From Arenibacter sp. F26102 (GTDB lineage: Bacteria > Bacteroidota > Bacteroidia > Flavobacteriales > Flavobacteriaceae), in the NCBI RefSeq assembly GCF_023015865.1, contig NZ_JALKBC010000002.1:1-64000 (forward strand): a stretch of DNA of 64,000 nucleotides, in the 5' to 3' direction. Shown in pieces: positions 19,001 through 26,321 of this stretch (positions within the stretch are counted from its first letter, which is position 1; every line of letters begins with the position of its first letter). The notes under the pieces were generated by a model, which had not been told where the DNA came from, ran no database searches, and was given only the letters and a program-made list of their open reading frames with translations. The translations under genes were made by a program, and so were the position numbers.

Positions 19001-19959
19001 CCTAAATCATCGAGATCGGAAACTGGCGCATCCCGATTGGCATTGTAGCCGCCCAATCCTTTTTTGGTCGAAGGTTTTACAAATGGATAGTTGTATTTTG
19101 GAACAATGGAGTCGGCATAGCGAGCATGAGACACGGGAGTAAAGCTATTTCCATCTTTTTTAACAATCATCCATTTCGATAATACCCGGTCTTGTTTAAA
19201 ACCATGGCGATTTACGAATCGATCTATTGTTACTTTAAAGTTATTTCCATCGAATTTCAACGGGGCCAAGAATTCAAATTTAGTAAGTTCAGTAGCATTC
19301 TCATATGGACTTACCTCTGAAATAAACAGATTTTCGTTCTCTCTAATTTTCCCCTCAACATTTACATGATTTTCGGTTACTAAGACCTGTGAAACTTCAT
19401 TTTGAAATTCCTTATCCAAATAAGATATCAAGTTGGTCTCAAGAATAGCTTCTTCCTTTTTTTGTAATTCCTTCTTGGCTTTCAATTCGGCTTCACGGGC
19501 TGTTTGTGGTCGTAGAACCAAATTTTTTGTTTGAATTTTTAATGCGGGGGCGGCGCCAAAACTCAAACGGAGAAAATCTCCCTTCTTGCCCCAATTTGTA
19601 AGCTCTTCTGTCAAGTCTACCTTAAATTCTACCCAGCCTTCTGTAGAACCCACATCTCTTATAATCTTAGCTTTCACTCCCACTTTAATAGGGTAAAATT
19701 GTATCTCTATAAAATCTACTCCGGTCGGACAGAAATATTCGAATGCCAACCGATTATTTTCAACAGCCACTTCAGACTTTAATGGAGCTGTAAATACATA
19801 TGGGTTTTTTCCAGTTGTTTCTATATCATAAACACCTTCATCTAAAACTTGAAGTTCAAGGTCATTATAGCCATTCTTCTCTAGTGCTAAAGACACTTTT
19901 GAATTCTGGGCAAAGACAACAAAGGGAATAGCAAAAAAAAGCCAAATGTATTTTTTCAT
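16096..19959 (-). CDS. Two-barrel putative glycoside hydrolase (DUF5722-like plus GH99-like) with C-terminal binding domain
   Basis: A 1287-residue secreted protein (signal peptide 1-18). Residues 20-150 look like a beta-rich binding domain. A charged helix (about 155-172) precedes a DUF5722-like barrel at about 275-690. In that barrel IIHNEVD (Asn450-Glu451) and YLSENG (Glu593) sit where clan GH-A enzymes keep acid/base and nucleophile. Residues about 735-1110 form a second barrel with AGVDVIILDVT and FVTGWNEWSAGR, resembling GH99-like/WbsX domains. Residues about 1130-1287 resemble a CBM9/DOMON-type carbohydrate-binding sandwich (WMLLFIDSDQNKTTGWEGYDY). Activity is unknown; an endo- or exo-acting glycosidase on the locus polymer is inferred. 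Operator-like copy C lies 51 bp before the start. Confidence 0.75.
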   Translation of the reverse strand: MKKYIWLFFAIPFVVFAQNSKVSLALEKNGYNDLELQVLDEGVYDIETTGKNPYVFTAPLKSEVAVENNRLAFEYFCPTGVDFIEIQFYPIKVGVKAKIIRDVGSTEGWVEFKVDLTEELTNWGKKGDFLRLSFGAAPALKIQTKNLVLRPQTAREAELKAKKELQKKEEAILETNLISYLDKEFQNEVSQVLVTENHVNVEGKIRENENLFISEVSPYENATELTKFEFLAPLKFDGNNFKVTIDRFVNRHGFKQDRVLSKWMIVKKDGNSFTPVSHARYADSIVPKYNYPFVKPSTKKGLGGYNANRDAPVSDLDDLGITSATVNIWVTHFFRSGPSPQNIPFEYMGKTYYVDKEQIAKYDKTLLTTVERDIEVSAILLVDKASKAKDPEIGRILQHPDCDPAGIYSMPNLTSPEGVQYYAAVLDFLAERYSRPDKKYGRIHHWIIHNEVDAGWVWTNAGDKTALVFMDLYHKSMRMSHNIARKYNPNSKVFISLTHYWNWTSNPKFYLSKELLEQLLQFSRAEGDFEWAIAHHPYPESLREPKTWLDNKVSFDFDTQLITFKNTEVLDAWVKQPEVLYKGKTKRIVYLSENGTNSPTYSQQDLKEQAAGMAYAMKKIKYLDGIDGFQYHNWQDNRNEGGLRIGLRRFPDDEEDPTGIKPVWYVYQAFGTDKEIEVYDQYKAMIGIDSWDEIRHKTKIGKKIVVSSKNIPNQNWQASDALGRSLPDYAEVGPPKDNRYVGMFYFLTHNDPNSSGPFNVTEIVEKNPKNPQWGTGTHYWGEPEIGYYLNNEKWAIRKHAYQLADAGVDVIILDVTNNKTFPDTYLKICEVFSKMRNDGEVTPYISFLGSEISVNKLWEEFYSKGLYQNLWFQWKGKPLLLYGQHEIPERNKINDMKFSEEIESFFNLKQSWAWTSLPWYDQEGKDEWPWVDHFPQAVAWHENPKEKEMIPVAVAQHPLSNIGRSFRNFHQPETNKFDITPDTDKGLFFQEQWDRALEVDPEFVFVTGWNEWSAGRMQMGKDISKELQKWSFYPGAHLGKVGRELKEGDVYFIDQYNQEYSRDIEPMKGGHTDNYYYQLMANVRKFKGIEKPMKSGLKKTIDISGSFDQWFTVTPTYSDNVGDIAHRSSQKQGSAGPYIKNNGRNDILISKVARDDNQVYFYVKTKDDISSPENKNWMLLFIDSDQNKTTGWEGYDYLINHDIIENGQTTFKKFHPKKGWKTISEIPYKYEGNQLMLAVPKSLWMLNSTLNLNFHWVDNPSKLENIQDLFEAGDNAPNRRANYYYSE

Positions 19960-20007
19960 TATAAAACATGTATTATTTGTTTTTAAAACTACTCCTTACT
20001 TTTTTTT

Positions 20008-20054
20008 AAACCATCCTGTTCTATCCTGTCAGACAGGATAGAACAGGATGGTTT
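20008..20054. promoter_or_regulatory. Operator-like site C: perfect inverted repeat between divergent genes
   Basis: Left arm 20011-20030 (CCATCCTGTTCTATCCTGTC) is the exact reverse complement of right arm 20032-20051, with one base between; three more flanking A/T pairs extend it. Each arm matches site A at 16 of 20 positions. Each arm is oriented toward the gene on its own side, 51 bp from the minus-strand start (19959) and 67 bp from the plus-strand start (20119). It could also form a cruciform or RNA hairpin, but its likeness to four other upstream sites favours a protein-binding site. Confidence 0.7.
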
Positions 20055-20118
20055 CTTTTAAAAAGCCGAATACATTTATCTATCATTTGAAATAATACAA
20101 ATTAGAAAAACTTTAATA

Positions 20119-21552
20119 ATGAAACCACTATTAATTGTTGCCGCTTTACTTTGTTTTTCATTTTCATTTGGTCAGAAACGTCCAAATATTATAGTAATTT
20201 ATACCGATGACCAGGGCTACGCAGATATTGGTGCATATGGTCAGGTAGATGATATTAAGACTCCGAATATTGACCTTTTGGCTAAAAATGGGGTTCGCTT
20301 GACTTCAGGTTATGTTACAGCTCCGCAATGTATTCCCTCTAGGGCTGGTTTGTTGACTGGAAGGTATCAGCAACGTTTCGGGCTAGATCACAACGGTTTG
20401 ATTCCTTTACCATTAGAAGAGGTCTTGATTTCACAACGTATGCGATCTGCGGGGTACGTGACGGGAATGACAGGTAAATGGCACTTGGATCCCAATCATC
20501 AATCTGTAAAATGGATAGCAGAAAACTTACCAGAAATAAAAGATAAGAAAGACTATGTACCCACTGATATTCCCTTTGCAAAAAAGATTCCATATATGAG
20601 TTCCAATAGAGGTTTTGATTTGACATTTCAGGGCTATATAAATGATTATTGGGCAACGTATTCACTGGATGGAAAAGATTTTGAAGCACAATGGATAAAA
20701 CAAGAAGGATATAGATTGGAAATACAAACGGAAGCAACCGTGGAATTTATTGAAAAAAACAGTAGTAAACCGTTCTTTTTTTATCTCTCTTATTTTGCGC
20801 CCCACGTACCATTGGAAGCTACCAAAAAGTATTTAGATCGATTCCCGGGGGACATGCCAGAGCGTAGGCGACACTGTTTAGCAATGATGTCTGCTATTGA
20901 TGATGGAGTTGGAAAAATAAAAGAAACTTTACAAAAAAATGGTATTGAGGATAACACAATAATCTTTTTTATTAGCGATAATGGAGCCCCTTTAAAAATA
21001 ACTATGGAAGATTTACCCATAACCTTTCAAGGCGGTGCTTGGGATGGATCTTTAAATACACCCTGGGTAGGTGAAAAGGGTATGCTTTCCGAGGGAGGTA
21101 TCCGAGTGCCTTTTATCATGAATTGGCCAGCTGGTTTACCTAAGGGAAAGGTGTATGATAATCCGGTCATTTCATTGGATGTTGCAGCTACTTGCATAGC
21201 ATTAGCAGGATTACCTTCTATTCCGGCGCTGGATGGCACCAACCTAATTCCATTTCTGAACGACGAAAAAAAGGGAGAACCACATGAAGCTATTTTTTGG
21301 CGTTTTTGGGGTCAACATGCTATACGAATGGGCGATTTCAAATTTCTAAAAACAGGTGATGTGGAGTATTTGTTCAACGTTTCAACACCAGAACACGAAA
21401 ACAAAAACCTTATTGAAGTATATCCCAAAAAAGCAGAAACCATGAAAAAACGTTTATTAACTTGGTTAGGGGAGCTTAAAAATCCTTCAACTCAATTTGG
21501 TGAAATTGGCAATGAGAATAGGTGGTACGACTATTATTTTAAAAATAACTAA
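20119..21552 (+). CDS. Secreted sulfatase
   Basis: A 477-residue sulfatase with a cleavable signal peptide (1-19, ending SFGQ) rather than a lipobox. Metal Asp30-Asp31 (IYTDDQGYAD), formylglycine Cys71 in C-I-P-S-R, GKWHLDP and FFISDNGAP are present. Its QCIPSRAGLLTGRYQQRFGLDHN segment is shared with carbohydrate sulfatases of marine Bacteroidota. It is divergent from the 1287-residue protein and shares the inverted-repeat operator at 20008, so the two are probably induced together. Substrate unknown. Confidence 0.93.
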   Translation: MKPLLIVAALLCFSFSFGQKRPNIIVIYTDDQGYADIGAYGQVDDIKTPNIDLLAKNGVRLTSGYVTAPQCIPSRAGLLTGRYQQRFGLDHNGLIPLPLEEVLISQRMRSAGYVTGMTGKWHLDPNHQSVKWIAENLPEIKDKKDYVPTDIPFAKKIPYMSSNRGFDLTFQGYINDYWATYSLDGKDFEAQWIKQEGYRLEIQTEATVEFIEKNSSKPFFFYLSYFAPHVPLEATKKYLDRFPGDMPERRRHCLAMMSAIDDGVGKIKETLQKNGIEDNTIIFFISDNGAPLKITMEDLPITFQGGAWDGSLNTPWVGEKGMLSEGGIRVPFIMNWPAGLPKGKVYDNPVISLDVAATCIALAGLPSIPALDGTNLIPFLNDEKKGEPHEAIFWRFWGQHAIRMGDFKFLKTGDVEYLFNVSTPEHENKNLIEVYPKKAETMKKRLLTWLGELKNPSTQFGEIGNENRWYDYYFKNN

Positions 21553-21693
21553 GAAAATGAATAAATCAAATCTAAACTCAAAACCAGTGTAAACTAAATC
21601 CTCCAAAAATCCTTATCTCCAAGTTAATGGGAATTTAGTGATTATTGTTGGAATTTTTATAAAATATAAGTTAATGAAATACTTTACAATTAA

Positions 21694-21858
21694 TTCTTTT
21701 TTGTCGAAAGGCACCTTGTTAACAAAAAATATTTGAACACATTGAGTCTAACAATAAAATCCATGATGGAAGATTATTTGGCTTGTCGTGCCGAGTATCC
21801 TGATATGTCCAAAACTTGGACCAAAGCCTTTAATTTCCCAAGTACTGATTCAATATGA
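21694..21858 (+). pseudogene. Orphan 54-codon coding tail, possible gene remnant
   Basis: A frame open from 21694 to the TGA at 21856-21858 reads as ordinary protein (SMMEDYLACRAEYPDMSKTW) and overlaps the ATG of the next gene in an ATGA arrangement, as is common between coupled genes. There is no good start for a full protein and I do not recognise the family. It may be the end of a deleted gene, or a small gene starting at the ATG at 21763. The rest of the 300-bp gap around it shows nothing. Confidence 0.35.
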
Positions 21859-23981
21859 AATCCAGAAATAGTTTAAAATACAACTGGCCTTTTTACAAAG
21901 TGATAATAATAATCTCTTTAGTTCTTTCAGGTTGTAACCCCGAACCTAAGGTCTTTTTTGCCAATGAAGATTGGGCGGCTCCCGGAGGAAATCAAGGCCA
22001 AACAAAGTATTCGACTCTGGACCAAATTAATAAACATAATGTAGGGGGGCTCGAGGAAGCATGGACTTTCAATTCCGGAAATATGAAAGGTAACATACAA
22101 GTTAATCCACTTGTTGTTTCAGGGGTAATCTATGTAATCAGCCCTACCCAAGATCTTATAGCCATTGAAGGCACTAGCGGAGAAGAAATATGGCGTTTCA
22201 ATCCAGCAAGGAGTGGTGAAACTTTCGGTGGTGTAAACAGGGGACTCTCTTATTTTAAATCGAATGAATCCCAATGGATATTCTATACCTCCGGACCTTT
22301 CTTGAATGCTGTGGATGTTGCAACAGGTAAGGCCGTAAGTACGTTTGGCGATAAAGGCCGCATAAATATCAATGAAGGTTTAATTAAAGAGGCCGCCAAA
22401 ATGGGTATATCATCGCCTGGGGCCCCTATGATATATAGAGACAAAATTATAGTGGGCGCCATGAGTTGGAGCTCTCCTGCAAATATCAGTGCATTCAATG
22501 TGTTTACAGGAAAAAGAGAATGGATCTTCCACACCATACCAAGGCCTGAAAAGTATGGTTATGATACTTGGGGCGACAAGAATTTTTGGAAAGAAGGAGC
22601 GGGAGTAAATGTATGGGGCGGAATTAGTGTTGACGAAAGTAATGGCTTGGTGTTTTTTGCAACAGGACAGCCCAAAGATGATTTTTACCGACCAGACAAC
22701 AAGGGAAAACAATTATTTGGAAATTGTATTGTTGCATTAAATGCCGATACAGGAGAACTCAATTGGCACTACCAAGCCATTCACCACGACCTGTGGGACT
22801 TAGATCTGCCCTGTGCTCCCATTCTAACAACCCTTTTGGATAATGGCAAAAAAGTTCCTGGTGTCGTGCAGTTAAGTAAAACTGGAAATGTATTTCTTTT
22901 TAACCGGGTAACCGGAAAATTGTTATCCGATGTAGAGGAGCGTGCTGTTCCCCAGAGTCCTCTTTATGCTCAAAAGGCCTTTCCAACCCAGCCCTTTGTG
23001 AAATGGCCAGAGCCTATTTCCAAACAGGTGGTAACCGCTGATGAATTGACCAACATTAGCTCAGAAGCAAGATCCTACGCTTCCAAGACGTTTAATAGTG
23101 CGGATGCCGGTTGGTTTGTTCCACCATCAGAAAAAGGAATTATATATTATGGGATTCATGGTGGTGCAGAATGGGGAGGTGGGTCCTATAATCCCAAATC
23201 CAACACCCTCTTCGTAAATTCAAACGAGTTGGCGTGGCATATTACCATGCAAAATATTAATTCAGACGAAAAAGATAGCACACACAAACACCCGGGAAGA
23301 AATTTTTATCTGGAGAGAGGATGTGTTAGTTGCCATGGCACAGACCTAGAAGGTGAAGGGAGTATCCCTTCGTTAGAGAATCTGGACAGGAAATATAGCC
23401 AACAGGAAATATCTCAAATTATATCCAAGGGCAAAGGAGCCATGCCTTCTTTTTCTCAAATTCCGGAAGATGAATTACAGTTAATTTCAGCATACTTAAT
23501 AGATCTCGAAATAGATATGGACGAATCAAAGATAAATGATACTATAAAAGCCCCTTATTACAAAGCCATTGCCTATACCAAATTTTTAGACGAAAAGGGA
23601 TATCCGGCAACTGCCCCTCCTTGGGGAACTTTAAATGCACTTGATTTAATCACAGGTAAAATTAAATGGAAAGTGCCGTTGGGAGAATACCCGGAACTTA
23701 CCGAAAAGGGAATTCCAATAACTGGAACCGAAAATTTTGGAGGTAGCATCGCTACTGCCGGGGGGGTTATATTTATTGGCGCGACAAGAGACAGGAAGTT
23801 TAGGGCATTTGATCAGGACACTGGGAAAATTTTATGGGAGTATCAATTGCCATATGGAGGCTATTCCACTCCCAGTACCTTTATGGCTAAAGGAAAACAG
23901 TATGTCATTATTCCGGCCACAGGAGGTGGGAAGCTTGGCAAACCAACGGGGGATACCTATTTTGCTTTTGCACTGCCCTGA
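21855..23981 (+). CDS. PQQ-dependent dehydrogenase with inserted cytochrome c domain
   Basis: A 708-residue lipoprotein (lipobox LSGC, Cys27). The N-terminal half is an eight-bladed PQQ propeller of the membrane glucose/alcohol dehydrogenase type (EDWAAPGGNQGQTKYSTLDQI, LVVSGVIYVISP, YQAIHHDLWDLDLP). A cytochrome c domain with heme site CVSCH (490-494) and possible Met ligand in GAMPSF is inserted before the last blades (APPWGTLNALDLITGKIKW, GGSIATAGGVIFIGATRD). It should oxidise a sugar in the periplasm and reduce its own heme; the substrate is unknown. It follows the sulfatase at 20119 and is 38 bp before a double-ThuA gene, so an oxidative step in glycan use is likely. Confidence 0.9.
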   Translation: MKSRNSLKYNWPFYKVIIIISLVLSGCNPEPKVFFANEDWAAPGGNQGQTKYSTLDQINKHNVGGLEEAWTFNSGNMKGNIQVNPLVVSGVIYVISPTQDLIAIEGTSGEEIWRFNPARSGETFGGVNRGLSYFKSNESQWIFYTSGPFLNAVDVATGKAVSTFGDKGRININEGLIKEAAKMGISSPGAPMIYRDKIIVGAMSWSSPANISAFNVFTGKREWIFHTIPRPEKYGYDTWGDKNFWKEGAGVNVWGGISVDESNGLVFFATGQPKDDFYRPDNKGKQLFGNCIVALNADTGELNWHYQAIHHDLWDLDLPCAPILTTLLDNGKKVPGVVQLSKTGNVFLFNRVTGKLLSDVEERAVPQSPLYAQKAFPTQPFVKWPEPISKQVVTADELTNISSEARSYASKTFNSADAGWFVPPSEKGIIYYGIHGGAEWGGGSYNPKSNTLFVNSNELAWHITMQNINSDEKDSTHKHPGRNFYLERGCVSCHGTDLEGEGSIPSLENLDRKYSQQEISQIISKGKGAMPSFSQIPEDELQLISAYLIDLEIDMDESKINDTIKAPYYKAIAYTKFLDEKGYPATAPPWGTLNALDLITGKIKWKVPLGEYPELTEKGIPITGTENFGGSIATAGGVIFIGATRDRKFRAFDQDTGKILWEYQLPYGGYSTPSTFMAKGKQYVIIPATGGGKLGKPTGDTYFAFALP

Positions 23982-24019
23982 CAAATAAATTTTTAATACA
24001 GATATAATTACAGTACTAA

Positions 24020-25606
24020 ATGAAAAATTTCACTTTAAAGATTATCAAGACGCTTCTTTTAGTTTTGATTTCAGTAGGCACTATTACTGCCCAAAAGACA
24101 AACGGAAAGAAAAAAATTGTTCTTTTGGCGGGTGCAAAAAGCCACCCAGCTGACTTTCATGAATACATAAAAACAGTCCGCCTTATCAAGGTAATGCTCG
24201 ATAACTCGAATGTTAAAAATTTAGAAACAGAAATTCACTACAATGGATGGCCTGAGAATGAAAGCACCTTAGAAGATGCAGATTTGATATTAAACGTTTC
24301 TGATGGATATGATGGTATAGAAGGGACTCCCTTTGCTCCTGTGACATTCCGTACGCCTGAAAGGATGAAACTTATAGAAAGGCTTATGAAAAGGGGATGT
24401 GGATTTATCACCATGCATTTCTCGACCTTTATCAGAGATAGGGAAGGCAAACAAGTACTTGATTGGGTGGGAGGCTATTTTGACTGGCAAGGCGATACCG
24501 GGGAGAAATATTGGTATTCCTCCATAAAGACTATTTCTGCGGCTATAAAAAGAGAATCTTTGGGCGAACATCCAATTACTAATGGCGTGGAACCATTTTC
24601 TTTAAAAGAAGAATTTTATTATAATATAAGGTTTAAAGAAAACGATAAACGGTTAAAGCCCATACTCACTATTTCGGAATTGGAGACTGAACAAGAGAAT
24701 GGAAAAGTAGTAGCTTGGGCTGTAGAAAGGGAGGATGGTGGTCGTGGGTTTGGCACAACAATGGGGCATTATTATGACAATTGGGAAAACGAGAATTATA
24801 GAAAACTTCTCTTGAATGCGATCGTTTGGACTGCTGGAATGAAGGTTCCTAAAAACGGTGTAAAATCAAGATTTTATGATGATAAGGAAGTTACTCAAAA
24901 TCTTTTTGGAAAATCTCTTAAAGCACTTATTTTTACTGGTAACCATCACCCAGGTCATCACTGGAAGGAAACAACCCCTGTTTTAAAAGAAATATTGGAG
25001 AAAGATTCCCAAATGAAAGTTGATATCTCCATTAATATTGAAGATTTAAATCAATATAACATCGAGGATTACGATGTTTTACTTCTGAATTATTGCAACT
25101 GGGAAGATCCAAAAGGTATTAGCAATCGATCTAAAGAGGCCTTGGTCAACTATATGAAAAAGGGTGGGGGATTGGTAAGCGTCCATTTTGCGAATGGGGC
25201 TTTCCATTATTCTTTGCCAAATGCCAGTGAATCGGATTGGCCAGAATACCGGCAAATTATACCGCGTGTCTGGAATCATGGAGTAAGTAGTCATGATAAT
25301 TATGGTGAGTTTATCGTTAATATTGTAGATGCCAATAGTGTCATTACAAAAGGTCTTAAGCCATTTAAAACTGTTGATGAACTATACTTCAATCAGGCCG
25401 GGGACATTCCAATAACTCCATTGTTAACGGCAACATCAAAAATAACGGGCAAGGATGAACCTTTAGCATGGACACACCAATACCAAAAGGGAAGGGTTTT
25501 TCAAATTCTCTTAGGGCATAGTACTGAGTCACTAGAGATTCCAGAAGTTCAGAAAGTAATAAAAAGTGGGGCAGAATGGTCAGCAGGAAAATTAAACACT
25601 GAATAA
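24020..25606 (+). CDS. Secreted protein with two tandem ThuA-like domains
   Basis: A 528-residue protein with signal peptide 1-25. The first ThuA-like domain (about 33-275) starts KIVLLAGAKSHPADFHEY and contains GCGFITMHFSTF; the second (about 295-525) starts KALIFTGNHHPGHHW and contains GGGLVSVHFANGAF and GRVFQILLGHSTES. Both keep the family pattern of a class I glutamine-amidotransferase-like fold ending in a GHxxES/GHYYDN loop. ThuA proteins recur with sugar dehydrogenases, DUF1080 proteins and cytochromes; their reaction is not firmly known. It is in an operon with the PQQ dehydrogenase. It may cover the loss of the broken ThuA gene at 11636. Confidence 0.85.
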   Translation: MKNFTLKIIKTLLLVLISVGTITAQKTNGKKKIVLLAGAKSHPADFHEYIKTVRLIKVMLDNSNVKNLETEIHYNGWPENESTLEDADLILNVSDGYDGIEGTPFAPVTFRTPERMKLIERLMKRGCGFITMHFSTFIRDREGKQVLDWVGGYFDWQGDTGEKYWYSSIKTISAAIKRESLGEHPITNGVEPFSLKEEFYYNIRFKENDKRLKPILTISELETEQENGKVVAWAVEREDGGRGFGTTMGHYYDNWENENYRKLLLNAIVWTAGMKVPKNGVKSRFYDDKEVTQNLFGKSLKALIFTGNHHPGHHWKETTPVLKEILEKDSQMKVDISINIEDLNQYNIEDYDVLLLNYCNWEDPKGISNRSKEALVNYMKKGGGLVSVHFANGAFHYSLPNASESDWPEYRQIIPRVWNHGVSSHDNYGEFIVNIVDANSVITKGLKPFKTVDELYFNQAGDIPITPLLTATSKITGKDEPLAWTHQYQKGRVFQILLGHSTESLEIPEVQKVIKSGAEWSAGKLNTE

Positions 25607-26321
25607 TGAACATATCAGATATTCACTAAGTCTCTATTTACAAATAGGTGTTGTTTTAACAAAATCAAGTAATAAATCTCAATCGTTTTCTGGATAATAC
25701 TTATTGGTGAGTAAAAAAAGATTGACCTTGGATATCGGTAATATTCGGAGATAAATAATAACCTGAGCCCAATTGAGCTAATTATCTACCGTTCCTTTAA
25801 AAAAACAATATACTTTTTCGACTATTTTGTGCGACTGGATATATTCTTGATTATAAATATTAATAGATGGAGTTTTATCATCTATTATTAGATTACAATT
25901 GGAATATTTTTGATAACAAATTCTACTACCTGCTTATATTTTGAGAATCATGATATCTATTAATTTTTAGGTATACCTCAATATAAGTATTACTGTAAAT
26001 TTTCAATAAATAATTTCAGCAACTTTATAATCAGGTCACCATAATAAATTGTTCAAATTTAATTATACAGGCCATCTTTGGCACTTATTGTTTCTAAGAT
26101 CTCAAAAAAGGATACTTATTACAGGACACAGCAGGACGGAAACAGGGCAACACGGGTTTATTTTTGAGATAATAAAACTATGAAGATACTTAAGTTAAAA
26201 GGATTATGTAAATAATTTCAAGTATGTTAAACACCATTGCGACGAGATTAAAACGTAATAATTGTGCGACGATTAAATAGAATTATTTCTTGGCATTTTA
26301 ATATAATTAATTCTGATAGTT
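25607..26321. other. Long AT-rich intergenic region with operator site D
   Basis: About 715 bp with no convincing coding frame on either strand. The only structured element I see is operator-like site D (26121-26140) about 180 bp before the next gene. Confidence 0.6.
26121..26140 (+). promoter_or_regulatory. Operator-like site D
   Basis: Plus strand reads ACAGGACACAGCAGGACGGA: two CAGGAC boxes spaced 10 bp, as in site A (14 of 17 core positions identical). It lies 181 bp before the GTG of the putative glycosidase gene and faces it in the usual orientation. Confidence 0.55.
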
